From Chryseomicrobium aureum (GTDB lineage Bacteria > Bacillota > Bacilli > Bacillales_A > Planococcaceae): DNA of 50,806 nucleotides. The position numbers and the translations under genes were made by a program. The stretch covers positions 1 through 50,806 of the forward strand of contig NZ_JAFBFG010000022.1 in NCBI RefSeq assembly GCF_016909155.1, written 5' to 3'. Shown here piece by piece: positions 11,390 to 20,586 of the stretch. A model generated the notes under the pieces. It was given only the letters and a program-made list of their open reading frames with translations. It was not told the origin of the DNA and ran no database searches. Positions within the stretch are counted from its first letter, which is position 1. Each line of letters begins with the position of its first letter.

Positions 11390-12739
11390 ATGGGGACACT
11401 TCATATTATTCATACAAACGATTTACATAGTCATTTTGAAAATTGGGAAGCGATAGTAGCGAAGATTACGGCTTATAAGAAAAGTTTGCCTGCTGGAGAC
11501 GAGCTACTAGTCATGGACCTCGGTGATCATTTAGACCGTTCCCATGTCTTTACTGAAGCGACAGCTGGAAAAGGGAATGTGGAACTTTTAAATGAAGCAG
11601 GCTATCATTTTGTAACAATCGGAAACAATGAAGGGATCACACTTTCTCATGAACAGTTAGAGACCCTGTATTCAGAAGCTCAGTTTAAGGTCGTACTCAG
11701 TAATTTTTTTGAACCAGACGGCACGAGACCAGAGTGGTTACATCCTTATGTGATTCACACTACATCGTTCGGAAAGAGAATCGGTCTATTTGGTATCACT
11801 GCTGCTTACGACGAATACTACAAGCAACTTGGATGGCACGTTACATCTCCACTTGATTCCGTAAAAGAGAGTATTCAAGTGCTGGCACCTCAAGTAGATT
11901 TGGTACTATGTCTTGCGCATGTGGGACGAACAATGGAAGAAGAAATTGCAGATCAATTTCCCGAAGTCGATTTACTATTTGGAGCACACACCCATCACAC
12001 GTATTCAGATAATTACGTTTGGGGACGTACGCATTTATCGGCAGGAGGAAAATGGGGAATGCACATAGGTGTAGCTGTCATCCAGTTTACTGAAACTGCA
12101 CCTGCAATCACCACGACACTGCATCCAGTGCAGCCGAGCTCATCGGATACGACAAACAGCAAACTAATAGAACGTGGAGAAAAACTATTAGAGGTCTCGG
12201 TTTTTTCAAACGATGAACATCTTCCAACCGCATGGGAAGTGGAATCAAAATTAAGTGAACGATTAGGCGAAGCGCTCATCACCTATACAGAAGCGGATTG
12301 CGCGCTTTTTCCTGCGGGGTTGTTACTTACAGACCTCTATCCAGGAGAAATATCTGCGAAAATGATGCATGATTTGTTACCGCATCCCATCAATCCATGT
12401 ATTGTCACTTGTACAGGTGCTGATTTGATTGAAGCCTATGGGATCGCTCAAAATGAAAAGTGGCCAACGCTTGAAGTACGCGGTTTAGGATTTCGAGGAA
12501 AGCAACTTGGGAAGTTGATTTTCGCGAACTTTGTGAAAACTGGCGTAGGGTACCAGGTGAATGGGGAGCCAGTAGAGACAAAGAAAAAATATAAGCTGGC
12601 TACAGTGGATATGTTCACGTTCGGGTACTTCTTCCCGCGATTTAAAGAATTACCAAAAGTATATTTTATGCCTGAAACGATTCGAGATGTATTTATTCAC
12701 TATTCCGCTTCATCAAATGATTCTAAACGCATAAAGTAA
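11390..12739 (+). CDS. yunD: 5'-nucleotidase-family metallophosphatase, YunD-like
   Basis: 449-aa protein with an N-terminal calcineurin-type metallophosphatase domain: HTNDLHSHFENW (metal ligands), DLGDHLDRS, TIGNNEG and LFGAHTHHTY (about 196-205). The C-terminal 5'-nucleotidase domain follows (EVRGLGFRG and the FTFGYFFPRFKE end). No signal peptide or anchor is visible, unlike secreted UshA enzymes, so it is probably cytosolic. It probably hydrolyses nucleotides or related phosphoesters. The ATG follows AGGAGGTG. Last recognisable gene of the yunFED operon. Confidence 0.9.
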   Translation: MGTLHIIHTNDLHSHFENWEAIVAKITAYKKSLPAGDELLVMDLGDHLDRSHVFTEATAGKGNVELLNEAGYHFVTIGNNEGITLSHEQLETLYSEAQFKVVLSNFFEPDGTRPEWLHPYVIHTTSFGKRIGLFGITAAYDEYYKQLGWHVTSPLDSVKESIQVLAPQVDLVLCLAHVGRTMEEEIADQFPEVDLLFGAHTHHTYSDNYVWGRTHLSAGGKWGMHIGVAVIQFTETAPAITTTLHPVQPSSSDTTNSKLIERGEKLLEVSVFSNDEHLPTAWEVESKLSERLGEALITYTEADCALFPAGLLLTDLYPGEISAKMMHDLLPHPINPCIVTCTGADLIEAYGIAQNEKWPTLEVRGLGFRGKQLGKLIFANFVKTGVGYQVNGEPVETKKKYKLATVDMFTFGYFFPRFKELPKVYFMPETIRDVFIHYSASSNDSKRIK

Positions 12740-12744
12740 ACAAA

Positions 12745-12897
12745 GGAGGAGATTTAAGTAGTCTTCCGTACTTAAATGATATTGAGTATGACATGGAAAC
12801 GATCCAGGAAGAGGGAGGCGTTGTATTTTTGTTCCTCTCGCCTGAAAATAAGGGGTTGTCAGACGTCTTTATTCTTGTTAAGCTTAAAGGGAATTGA
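12745..12897 (+). pseudogene. Possible start-less small gene
   Basis: A strong ribosome site AAAGGAGGAG (12742-12751) is followed by a 46-codon open frame with protein-like composition (SSLPYLNDIEY at its start, GGVVFLFLSPENKGL later). No ATG, GTG or TTG stands at the expected place; TTA or ATT does. The first in-frame ATG is at 12793 and lacks a site. It stops at 12897, just before the lysine riboswitch. It may be a decayed gene or one using a rare start codon. I do not recognise the product. Confidence 0.4.
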
Positions 12898-12905
12898 ATA
12901 TTATC

Positions 12906-13074
12906 TAGGTAGAGGCCGCAGAGCTTAAGAGTATAATACGGGAGTTTGACAACTAAGATCGTGTTAAAAAGGAAGCTTTGCCGAAGTGATTTGTGTCGTC
13001 ACACATAAATCATTGGGGTTATTTTGAATAAAAATAACACTGTCATTTGCATTCGGCAAATGGAGAGCTACAGT
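12906..13074 (+). promoter_or_regulatory. Lysine riboswitch (L-box)
   Basis: Leader RNA with L-box landmarks: AGGTAGAGGCCGCAGA at the 5' side, GAAGCTTTGCCGAAG (12972-12986), and the 3' block ACTGTCATTTG...GGAGAGCTACAGT (13039-13074), which closes the P1 side. It lies 116 bp upstream of an NhaC-family transporter and is followed by an intrinsic terminator, so lysine should switch transcription off. Boundaries are approximate. Confidence 0.92.
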
Positions 13075-13107
13075 CAGTTGAGACAATTAAGGGAAATTCC
13101 CGTGTAT

Positions 13108-13141
13108 GCCAGCCTAATGATTTATTTAGGCTGGTTTTTTG
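13108..13141 (+). terminator. Intrinsic terminator of the lysine riboswitch
   Basis: 9-bp stem CCAGCCTAA / TTAGGCTGG (13109-13117 with 13126-13134) then T6. It is the expression platform between the L-box and the transporter gene. Confidence 0.92.
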
Positions 13142-13189
13142 TTTCACTTTTATGATCTGTAACTCCGCCTAAAAGGAGGAGAAACGTCA

Positions 13190-14755
13190 ATGGAAGCTAC
13201 AATTTTTTCACTAGTACCGCCACTTTTAGCCATTATTATGGTACTAGTCACACGCCGCGTATTACTCTCCCTTGGAGTAGGTATTGTGTCGGCCGCATTT
13301 TTATTGCATGAATTTTCACCAATGGAGTCAATACAGTCTTTATGGACCGCGTTCCAGTTATCGTTTTGGGATGAAGGATTCAACGCTTACAATGTCTTTA
13401 TTATCTTGTTTATATTGAGTCTGGGAGTTATTACAGCTCTGGTCACACTATCAGGTGGGAGTCGCGCATTTGCGGCTTGGGCAATGAAGCGTGTGAAGAC
13501 ACGTCGAGGCGCAAAATTACTTACTGCATTTATTGGAATTTTAATTTTTATTGATGATTATTTTAATGCATTAGCTGTCGGACAAATTTCACGTCCGATA
13601 ACTGATTCGCATAAGATTTCGCGAGCAAAGCTTGCTTACTTTATTGATTCTACTTCAGCACCAGTATGTGTCGTCTCACCAATCTCTAGTTGGGGTGCCT
13701 ACCTGATTAGTATTTTGGGTGGTATATTTTCTACCTATGCAATCGTAGCCTATACGCCATTAGAGGCATTTGTCCTAATGGCACCTATGAACTATTATGT
13801 GGTAGCTGCATTAGCAATTGTATTTTTTGTAGCCGCAACAGATTTCGATCTATTTGCGATGAAATCACACGAGAAGCGTGCGTTAGAGACTGGCCAGTTA
13901 TTTGATCCGGAAAAAGACGTTGCTGGTGAAATTAAAGAAGAGTTTCCAGTACACAATCACGGAAAAGTGTCTGACCTCGTATTGCCAATTGTTACGCTTT
14001 TAGTAGCAACAGTGGGTGCAATGCTCATCACAGGTAATCAAGCAGGTGGTTCATGGAATCTGTTCACCATCTTCGAAAATACGGACGTTCCAAAATCACT
14101 TCTAATAGGTGGATTGGCAGGAGTAGCCGTCGCTTTATTTTCGTACTTACGCCAATTTGATCGAAACCCAGAAGCAGACAGCGTCCACATCGGTGCTGCG
14201 TTTTTATCTGGGATCCGATCGATGATGCCCGCCGTCCTTATATTAGTTTTTGCTTGGGCACTTACGTATCTAATCTCTGAACTACAAACAGGAGAATACC
14301 TAGCGGGGATTGTTACAAACAACAATATTCCGGAATGGATCCTGCCTGCTTTGCTGTTTGTGATTACAGCGATCATGGCCTTTTCAACAGGAACTTCGTG
14401 GGGGTCTTTCGGAATATTGATTCCTATAGGTGCTGATATTGCAATGGCTGTAAATCCAGAACTATTATTGCCTGTTCTATCGGCCGTGTTGGCTGGTGCC
14501 GTATTTGGTGATCACTGTTCACCAATCTCGGATACAACTATCATGTCCGCAACTGGTGCAGGTTCGAATTTGTATGACCACGTTATCACTCAGCTTCCAT
14601 ACGCAATTATCAGTGCTGTAATTGCAGCTCTAGGCTATCTTGTCCTTGGTTTTACAGGATCTGCTTGGATTGGCTTAGGTTTTGTCTTAATTGTCTTGAT
14701 ACTCTTATTTATCTTTTGGTCGGCTAAAGAAAGAGTACAACAAACTGCATCTTGA
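13190..14755 (+). CDS. NhaC-family transporter under lysine control (predicted lysine carrier)
   Basis: 521-aa integral membrane protein with about 11-12 spans, of the NhaC Na+/H+ antiporter family. Family blocks: FIDDYFNALAVGQISRPITD (about 121-140), SAPVCVVSPISSWGAY, GTSWGSFGILIPI (near 401) and GDHCSPISDTTIMS (near 443). Its gene is preceded by an L-box and terminator. NhaC-type carriers under lysine riboswitches were predicted by comparative genomics to be lysine transporters (LysW). Lysine uptake is therefore the better guess than sodium export. The ATG follows AAAAGGAGGAG. Confidence 0.88.
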   Translation: MEATIFSLVPPLLAIIMVLVTRRVLLSLGVGIVSAAFLLHEFSPMESIQSLWTAFQLSFWDEGFNAYNVFIILFILSLGVITALVTLSGGSRAFAAWAMKRVKTRRGAKLLTAFIGILIFIDDYFNALAVGQISRPITDSHKISRAKLAYFIDSTSAPVCVVSPISSWGAYLISILGGIFSTYAIVAYTPLEAFVLMAPMNYYVVAALAIVFFVAATDFDLFAMKSHEKRALETGQLFDPEKDVAGEIKEEFPVHNHGKVSDLVLPIVTLLVATVGAMLITGNQAGGSWNLFTIFENTDVPKSLLIGGLAGVAVALFSYLRQFDRNPEADSVHIGAAFLSGIRSMMPAVLILVFAWALTYLISELQTGEYLAGIVTNNNIPEWILPALLFVITAIMAFSTGTSWGSFGILIPIGADIAMAVNPELLLPVLSAVLAGAVFGDHCSPISDTTIMSATGAGSNLYDHVITQLPYAIISAVIAALGYLVLGFTGSAWIGLGFVLIVLILLFIFWSAKERVQQTAS

Positions 14756-14761
14756 TACGAT

Positions 14762-14789
14762 ACCACCAGTCAATTCGGCTGGTGGTTTT
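14762..14789 (+). terminator. Intrinsic terminator
   Basis: 8-bp stem ACCACCAG / CTGGTGGT (14762-14769 with 14779-14786) followed by TTTTG, directly after the NhaC-family gene. Confidence 0.85.
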
Positions 14790-14867
14790 GTCATGACAGT
14801 GAATTGTAGGGACGTATAAAGTATGATATATTGACAACAGGATAGACTAAGGATGGGGGCTACCGTA

Positions 14868-15797
14868 ATGACATCGTGTAAACCAACTACAGAACGCGAA
14901 CGTAAGCCGGAGTGGCTAAAAATTAAACTCAATACCAATGAAGAATATACAGGCTTGAAAAAATTAATGCGTGAAAATAATCTAAATACTGTATGTGAAG
15001 AAGCACGTTGTCCAAACATTCATGAGTGTTGGGGAACACGTCGTACCGCTACATTCATGATTTTAGGAGCAGTTTGTACACGTGCATGTCGCTTCTGTGC
15101 AGTAAAAACAGGACTACCAAATGAGCTGGACCTCGCAGAACCAGAACGCGTGGCAGACAGTGTCGTTATTATGAACTTGAAACATGCCGTAGTAACAGCT
15201 GTAGCGCGTGATGATTTGAAAGATGGCGGTTCAAAAGTATTTGCAGAAACGGTACGTGCGATTCGTCGCAAAAATCCATTCACAACAGTTGAAGTTTTAC
15301 CTTCTGATATGGGTGGGGTAGAAGAAAACCTGCGCACATTAATGGATGCAAAACCAGACATTTTAAACCACAACATTGAAACCGTGCGTCGTTTAACACC
15401 AAGGGTTCGTGCACGTGCTACATACGATCGCTCACTTGAGTTTTTACGCCGTGCAAAAGAGATGCAACCGGACATCCCAACGAAGTCGTCACTGATGCTT
15501 GGACTTGGAGAGACATGGGAAGAAATTATCGAAGTTATGGACGACCTACGTGCAAACAATGTGGATATCATGACGATCGGTCAGTATTTGCAACCAACGA
15601 AAAAACATTTAAAAGTACAAAAATATTACACACCACACGAGTTCGGAAAGCTGCGTAAAATTGCGATGGAAAAAGGCTTCTCGCATTGTGAGGCGGGCCC
15701 ACTCGTTCGAAGCAGCTACCATGCGGATGAACAAGTCAATGCAGCAGCAAAACAACGACAAGCAGCTGGCGAAGAAGAACTCGCTGTGCAGAATTAG
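14868..15797 (+). CDS. lipA: Lipoyl synthase LipA
   Basis: Radical-SAM enzyme (309 aa) that inserts two sulfurs into protein-bound octanoyl groups. Both [4Fe-4S] sites are visible: the auxiliary cluster [12 protein letters not shown] (about 44-55) and the radical-SAM motif CTRACRFC (about 70-77). The conserved RSSYHADE near the C-terminus is the auxiliary-cluster Ser region. I chose the ATG at 14868, with a G-rich site 8 bp upstream; an in-frame ATG at 14853 has none. The auxiliary cluster is consumed in each turnover, so the enzyme depends on the Suf system in this window. yutD follows directly. Confidence 0.96.
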   Translation: MTSCKPTTERERKPEWLKIKLNTNEEYTGLKKLMRENNLNTVCEEARCPNIHECWGTRRTATFMILGAVCTRACRFCAVKTGLPNELDLAEPERVADSVVIMNLKHAVVTAVARDDLKDGGSKVFAETVRAIRRKNPFTTVEVLPSDMGGVEENLRTLMDAKPDILNHNIETVRRLTPRVRARATYDRSLEFLRRAKEMQPDIPTKSSLMLGLGETWEEIIEVMDDLRANNVDIMTIGQYLQPTKKHLKVQKYYTPHEFGKLRKIAMEKGFSHCEAGPLVRSSYHADEQVNAAAKQRQAAGEEELAVQN

Positions 15798-15806
15798 GTG
15801 AAACTA

Positions 15807-16154
15807 GTGACACGTATTCATTTAGAAGGTTTTCAATATGAAGTAGTAGAAGAGTTTCGCGAAGGGTTTAATCAAGAGGTTTTAGAAGAGCGCTACAGCG
15901 ATGTCCTACAAAAATATGATTATATTTTTGGTGACTGGGGTTATGGTCAACTTCGACTTCGTGGATTCTACGAAGACTCAAACTCCAAAGCGACGTTTGA
16001 TACAAAAATCGGGACAATCCACGATTACATTTTAGAATATTGTAATTTTGGCTGTGCATACTTTTTATTGAAGAAGCTTGGGAAGATTCAAGTGGAGAAA
16101 CAACCAGAAGTGGTAGCAATTGAAGAGGTAGTGAAAGAAGAGAAGGCGGACTAG
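15807..16154 (+). CDS. yutD: YutD family protein
   Basis: 115-aa protein of the YutD family (DUF1027). The blocks KYDYIFGDWGYGQLRLRGFY and YILEYCNFGCAYFLLKK (about 73-89) are typical. The role is unknown; the CNFGC pair could be redox-active or bind metal. The start is taken at GTG 15807, behind AGGTG; an in-frame GTG at 15798 is also possible. It lies just after lipA, as in B. subtilis. Confidence 0.88.
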   Translation: MTRIHLEGFQYEVVEEFREGFNQEVLEERYSDVLQKYDYIFGDWGYGQLRLRGFYEDSNSKATFDTKIGTIHDYILEYCNFGCAYFLLKKLGKIQVEKQPEVVAIEEVVKEEKAD

Positions 16155-16172
16155 TTCCGGCTTCTTTTTTTT
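16141..16172 (+). terminator. Intrinsic terminator of lipA-yutD
   Basis: 10-bp stem with one mismatch (16141-16150 with 16156-16165) and a T7 tail. The left arm lies in the last codons of yutD. Confidence 0.8.
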
Positions 16173-16187
16173 ATAGATTTAAAAAGT

Positions 16188-16339
16188 AAGTTGAGTGAAG
16201 TGAAGGGGCTGACTCCGGAGGGATTAAAAGCGGAACGTGAGACCCCACAGGCGTGATTTTGCGCCGAGGAGACTCACGACGCGCCCTCGGAAAGCAGCCC
16301 CGCAACGGAACTCAACGTCTTGAAGTCGGCTCCACATCT
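16188..16339. repeat. Dispersed palindromic repeat, copy 1
   Basis: About 150-bp intergenic repeat. The ends pair (GTTGAGT near 16190 with ACTCAACG near 16310), and inside are the blocks GCTGACTCC, CGTGAGACCCC and CGGAAAGCAGCCCCGC. Copies 2 (24789-24971) and 3 (42424-42510) share the order of blocks TGACTCC...GAGA-CC...GCCC-CGGAA. Such REP-like repeats are common between genes of Bacillus and Planococcaceae. No open frame. Confidence 0.75.
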
Positions 16340-16341
16340 AC

Positions 16342-17409
16342 CTACAATCGATATTTTCGCATGAAATTCTGATCGATTCGATTCTTTAGCTTCCAAGCAA
16401 GTTTTCCTTTAAAACTCTTTTTACCGTAGAGAGCAAGAGCTCGACAGTTGCCGAGAGATAAAATTGAGAGTTGGTTGGATTTGGGTTCATACTCTCGTAA
16501 CTTCTGATTCAAAATGATAGCTTGCAAGTTATACCAAAGGATGGGGCCTTGTTTCACCGCATGAACGCCATTCTTTGCAATTCCTTCACCAAAGTGTGCA
16601 CAGTCTCCTGCAGCAAAAATTAGAGGTTGTTCTGCTGCCTGAAGAGTCGGTGTGACAACTAAAAAGCCCTCTTCCGTGACAAGATCACTTTCATCAAATA
16701 GGGAGAAACTAGAGGCTCCTGTCAGCCAAAACATTGAGGTACAAGGATACATGTTTCCAGACTCCGTCGTTATCACACTTTCATGTAAGGACGACGGCGA
16801 ATCTTGTTCTTTCAAATGTACACCTGCTGCTCGAAGCTCATCGCGCACAGAGTGTTGAGCATTCGTCTCAGATAACAACGCGCTTTTGCTAATGAGCTGA
16901 ACAGGATTGCTGTAGCCATTGTTCTTTCGCCATTCTTGAATAGACAGCGCCATCTCCACTGCTGCTGCACCACCGCCAATTACAACGGGATGCTCGGTTG
17001 TTCGTATCGACTCGATCGCTTCAATCATCTTATCTGCAGGTTTTATTTGAGGTGAGATCTCCTCAAAATTGCGTGGGATGTCAATGCGAGATCCTATATC
17101 AAATGATACTAAGTCATACGGATAGCTTTTTCCGCTAGCACAATTTAGCGTCTGAGTCGCAGCATCTATCTTCGTAACAGTTTCTTCATAAAACAATGCA
17201 CCCGCAATTCGACAAAAAGGAACGAGCGGCACGCGTGTCTCTTTCTCATTATAGAGTCCTTCTGCATAACCAGAGAACATCCCCGAATAATACTGATACG
17301 AAGAGCTTGAAAGAACGACTAAACGCCAGTTCGGTATTGGTTCACGTGACCATGCTCGAATGATGTGAAGATGCGCATGTCCTGCACCAACTAATACAAT
17401 CGTTCTCAT
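16342..17409 (-). CDS. FAD/NAD(P) oxidoreductase related to the SelD N-terminal family
   Basis: 355-aa flavoprotein with two Rossmann folds: VLVGAGHAHLHIIR at the N-terminus (FAD) and VVIGGGAAAVEMALSI near 142-157 (NAD(P)H), then LIFAAGDCAHFGEG near 262 (FAD). The GAGHAH signature and SGMFSGYAEG resemble the oxidoreductase domain fused to SelD in some cyanobacteria (TIGR03169) and more distantly NDH-2. The electron acceptor is unknown. Its ATG overlaps the stop of the upstream phosphatidyltransferase gene (ATGA), so the two are coupled. No membrane segment is obvious. Confidence 0.82.
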   Translation of the reverse strand: MRTIVLVGAGHAHLHIIRAWSREPIPNWRLVVLSSSSYQYYSGMFSGYAEGLYNEKETRVPLVPFCRIAGALFYEETVTKIDAATQTLNCASGKSYPYDLVSFDIGSRIDIPRNFEEISPQIKPADKMIEAIESIRTTEHPVVIGGGAAAVEMALSIQEWRKNNGYSNPVQLISKSALLSETNAQHSVRDELRAAGVHLKEQDSPSSLHESVITTESGNMYPCTSMFWLTGASSFSLFDESDLVTEEGFLVVTPTLQAAEQPLIFAAGDCAHFGEGIAKNGVHAVKQGPILWYNLQAIILNQKLREYEPKSNQLSILSLGNCRALALYGKKSFKGKLAWKLKNRIDQNFMRKYRL

Positions 17410-18005
17410 GCTGCATCCTCCTTTAAGATTGATTTGGCTTCACGAAGACGCTGCAGGGCAGTGAAAATTTCTACAGCTAAGAACAGAAGCGTGAGTAAAG
17501 TTAAGTAGGTGGGGAATAGTATCATAAGTGAGAACAAAATGAATCCTTCCGTTCTCTCCGCTAAACCTGGTTGATAATAAAACGATTTCATCCCTTTTTT
17601 CTCAGTCAATGAACCGACCGTCAAAAAGATGGTCATCGCCCAAATAATAGAGCACGCGAGAAGCAGTAATGCCCACATTGAATCTGGATAGAGAAATGCG
17701 AGCCCTATGATGACGCTTATTTCAACCAATCGGTCATAGCTCACATCAAGTAAAGTTCCCCAAGCGGAAGAACGGGATTTTCTGGCCATCGCACCATCGA
17801 CCGCATCTAAAAATCCTGAGAACCAAAGTGTGGTTAGCGCAAGCCATGGATTTCCTAAGTAAATCCAAAGTCCAGACGTGACCCCGATTGTAAACGCAAT
17901 ATTAGTCACTTGGGTGGCAGTCAACCCAATATCGAGTAGTTTACCGGCAGTCTGGTTAATTACAGGGTCCACATATTTTCGTGCATGTGTATCGAGCATA
18001 TTCAT
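17406..18005 (-). CDS. CDP-alcohol phosphatidyltransferase family protein
   Basis: 199-aa membrane protein with about five or six spans. The family active site is present as DAVDGAMARKSRSSAWG then TLLDVSYD. The spacing between AR and G is 7 rather than the usual 8-9, which may mark a subfamily. Such enzymes make phospholipid head groups from CDP-diacylglycerol; the acceptor alcohol is unknown. The E. coli ynj cluster also pairs such an enzyme (YnjF) with a YnjBCD ABC transporter. The start is ATG 18005 or 17999; the ribosome site is weak. Divergent from the 18075 operon and coupled to the 16342 gene. Confidence 0.85.
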   Translation of the reverse strand: MNMLDTHARKYVDPVINQTAGKLLDIGLTATQVTNIAFTIGVTSGLWIYLGNPWLALTTLWFSGFLDAVDGAMARKSRSSAWGTLLDVSYDRLVEISVIIGLAFLYPDSMWALLLLACSIIWAMTIFLTVGSLTEKKGMKSFYYQPGLAERTEGFILFSLMILFPTYLTLLTLLFLAVEIFTALQRLREAKSILKEDAA

Positions 18006-18074
18006 CACGCTTTCAATTTAAAGTATGGTATAGATTACATTATACACACAGTAGACAAGAGAGGTGGTACATAG

Positions 18075-19487
18075 ATGTCAAAACAAACAGATATCCTTAT
18101 ACTTGGAGCCGGTGCAGCGGGATTAACGGCAGCCTTCACAGGTGCCGGATTTTCAAAAAAAGTCATTATGGTCGATAAAAATAAACCAGGTGGAGAATGT
18201 ACCTGGTCGGGTTGTATTCCTTCTAAAGCACTGATCAATCGTGCGAAAGAAATTCATCATGTGCGGAAATATGTACCTGACTTTGCTCCAGACACAGAAA
18301 AGATTTTAGAAGAAGTGCGTCAGGTCATGGAGGACGTTTATCTAAATGAGTCGCCAGAAGTCCTTGCAAAATCGGGAATTGAATTCATTCAGGGGAAAGC
18401 AACATTTTTAGATGCACATCGTATTGAAGTGAATGGTGCAGTGATTGAAGCAAAAAAAGTCATCATTGCCACTGGATCGAAACCATTGATTCCTCCAATT
18501 GTAGGACTCAAAGACGTCGATTATTTAACGAACGAAAACTTGTTTCAACAACAAACATTCCCAAAAAGTCTCCTTATTTTAGGGGGCGGCCCGATTGGTT
18601 CCGAGATGGCTCAAGCCATTGCTCGACTAGGAACAGAAGTCCATCTCGTGGAGAAAGGACCTCGTATCCTCGGAAACGACGAAGAGCAGCATGCGAAACT
18701 AGTGCAAGACCGCTTGGAATCAGAAGGTGTACACATTCACACGGGTACAGAAGCCAAATCGGTTAAACAACAGGGAGGAAAGATTCACCTGACTGTCGAA
18801 AAGGATGGAATGCAATTTGATTTGACGGCAGACAAAATCCTCGTGGCACTCGGTCGTCAAGCAACATTAGAAGGATACGGCCTAGAAAAGACTGGTGTAG
18901 GGTACAGCAAGAAACGAATCAAAGTAGATGAGCATATGGAGACTACAGCAAAAGGCGTCTATGCCATCGGAGACGTTGTTGGACCGTATCAACTATCCCA
19001 CATGGCGAATGCCCAAGGTATTACAGCTGCACAAGATGCGATTTTACCGATTCGCCGAAAAATGGACTATTCGAATGTTACGTGGTGTACGTATACAGAC
19101 CCTGAAATCGGACACTCTGGACTGACAGAAAAACAAGCTCGTGACAAGCACGGTGATTCGACTCGAGTGTATACGCATTCCTATGATGAGCTTGACCGGG
19201 CGAAAACGAAGCCGGATTATATGGGCGAATTAAAAGTCATACTCGATAAAAAAGGGATGATTTTAGGGGCGAGTGCTGTAGGTGACCGAGCTGGTGAGAT
19301 TATCAGCCACATCCAAACACTAAAAATGCTAGAAATTAATATGGGCAAACTTTCTAGCGTGATTCATCCGTATCCAACGTATAGTGAAATACTCGTGAAG
19401 CTCGGGAAGAAAATTTATGTCGATAATCTCCTCAACAAACCAATTGTCAAGCAAGTGACAAAATGGCGTGACAAGGAGAGTGAGTAA
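18075..19487 (+). CDS. Dihydrolipoamide-dehydrogenase-like FAD disulfide oxidoreductase
   Basis: 470-aa class I pyridine-nucleotide disulfide oxidoreductase. FAD motif GAGAAGLTAA, redox disulfide in GGECTWSGCIPSKAL (Cys at about 42 and 47), NAD motif GGGPIGSEMAQ near 176, FAD motif GVYAIGDVVG near 295, and the C-terminal catalytic HPYPTYSE (about 435-442). It has no N-terminal metal-binding domain and no C-terminal Cys pair, so it is not a classical mercuric reductase. No 2-oxoacid dehydrogenase genes are nearby. It heads a tight operon with DUF1499, TVP38 and ABC importer genes. SD GAGAGGTGG precedes the ATG. Confidence 0.88.
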   Translation: MSKQTDILILGAGAAGLTAAFTGAGFSKKVIMVDKNKPGGECTWSGCIPSKALINRAKEIHHVRKYVPDFAPDTEKILEEVRQVMEDVYLNESPEVLAKSGIEFIQGKATFLDAHRIEVNGAVIEAKKVIIATGSKPLIPPIVGLKDVDYLTNENLFQQQTFPKSLLILGGGPIGSEMAQAIARLGTEVHLVEKGPRILGNDEEQHAKLVQDRLESEGVHIHTGTEAKSVKQQGGKIHLTVEKDGMQFDLTADKILVALGRQATLEGYGLEKTGVGYSKKRIKVDEHMETTAKGVYAIGDVVGPYQLSHMANAQGITAAQDAILPIRRKMDYSNVTWCTYTDPEIGHSGLTEKQARDKHGDSTRVYTHSYDELDRAKTKPDYMGELKVILDKKGMILGASAVGDRAGEIISHIQTLKMLEINMGKLSSVIHPYPTYSEILVKLGKKIYVDNLLNKPIVKQVTKWRDKESE

Positions 19488-19488
19488 T

Positions 19489-19941
19489 ATGAAATGGAAA
19501 GTCGGCGTACTACTTACCGGAATTTTAGTTACAGGAGGAATGGTGAAAATGTGGACACAACCGCGTGATTTAGGAGCAGAAAATGGGAATCTACGAGAGC
19601 TTCCGATGACTCCAAATGCCGTCTCTTCTCAAACGGATAAACAGTCTGCTTATGTGGAGCCATTGCCGTTTGTAGGATCCGAAGGTGAATCAATCAAGCA
19701 CCTTTTAGAGGTACTCGATGAGATGGAATCAATTGAAGTCATGACACATGAACCACGCTATATCCATGCAGTCGCAACTACAAAATTGATGAAATTCAAA
19801 GATGATCTTGAGTTTGCGATTCGTGAAGGAGAAGATGTTATTCACGTGCGTTCAGGCTCGAGAATTGGCTATTCAGACGGCGGTGTGAACCGAAAGCGCT
19901 ATGAAAAAATTCGTGCACTTTACTTGGAACAGACCAAATGA
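19489..19941 (+). CDS. DUF1499 domain protein, membrane-anchored
   Basis: 150-aa protein. An N-terminal hydrophobic segment (VGVLLTGILVTGGMV) should act as a signal anchor, placing the rest outside. The C-terminal half is a DUF1499 domain ending in the hallmark RSGSRIGYSDGGVNRKRYEK (about 122-141). Its function is unknown. It starts one base after the upstream stop and overlaps the next gene by 4 bp (ATGA). The ATG at 19489 has ACAAGGAGAG upstream. Confidence 0.85.
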   Translation: MKWKVGVLLTGILVTGGMVKMWTQPRDLGAENGNLRELPMTPNAVSSQTDKQSAYVEPLPFVGSEGESIKHLLEVLDEMESIEVMTHEPRYIHAVATTKLMKFKDDLEFAIREGEDVIHVRSGSRIGYSDGGVNRKRYEKIRALYLEQTK

Positions 19942-20585
19942 CACGCAAGAAAAAACTTGCGATCGCCAGTAGTCTGCTATTTGTTCTACTAGCGTATATT
20001 GTCAACTCTCTTCCAGCTCTGTCTGCTGAAGGAATCAAGACGTGGATTGAATCACTTGGTCCATGGGCACCTGTTGTCTACATTGTGATCTATGCACTTC
20101 GTCCACTCGTTTTCTTTCCCGCGTCCGTTCTCACATTGACAGGCGGTGTTTTGTTTGGCGCTTGGTTTGGAACGCTTTATACTCTAATTGGAGCTACTTT
20201 AAGCGCAGTTGTAGGGTATGTAATGGCTGAGAGACTTAGTAAGTTATGGAGCTCTTCAGCACCTAATGATCGTTTGCAAAAAGCGAAACGGCAGATGGAA
20301 GAGAACGGTTTTATTTATGTAGTATGGTTTCGATTAGTACCATTTTTAAACTTTGATGTCGTGAGTTATGTAGCCGGTTTGGCACGAGTCAAATGGCTTC
20401 CTTTCATTCTTGCCACAGTCATCGGGATGTTTCCTGGAACAGTGGCTTACAATTTTCTGGGTGGAAGTTTGATAGCAGGAGATTGGCGTGTTATTGTAGC
20501 TGCTTTAACAGTAGTCGTTTTATTCACAGTGATCAGTTTGATTGTACGAAAGAAACTTCAACAAAAAGAACAGATGGGGGAATAA
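19938..20585 (+). CDS. TVP38/TMEM64 (DedA-like) membrane protein
   Basis: 215-aa membrane protein of the SNARE-associated/VTT family. It has five or so spans, the LVFFPASVLTLTGGVLFG block (about 57-74) and the VVWFRLVPFLNFDVVSYVAG block (about 132-151, with Arg and Pro). Relatives act in lipid scrambling or flipping. Pairing or fusion of TVP38 proteins with dihydrolipoamide-dehydrogenase-like enzymes is known from other bacteria. It overlaps DUF1499 by 4 bp. Confidence 0.88.
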   Translation: MTRKKKLAIASSLLFVLLAYIVNSLPALSAEGIKTWIESLGPWAPVVYIVIYALRPLVFFPASVLTLTGGVLFGAWFGTLYTLIGATLSAVVGYVMAERLSKLWSSSAPNDRLQKAKRQMEENGFIYVVWFRLVPFLNFDVVSYVAGLARVKWLPFILATVIGMFPGTVAYNFLGGSLIAGDWRVIVAALTVVVLFTVISLIVRKKLQQKEQMGE

Positions 20586-20586
20586 G

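Noticed and set aside
18075-19487. Mercuric reductase
   Set aside because: The redox pair is present, but there is no metal-binding N-terminal domain, no C-terminal vicinal Cys and no mer genes. The HPxxxxSE end is that of dihydrolipoamide dehydrogenases.
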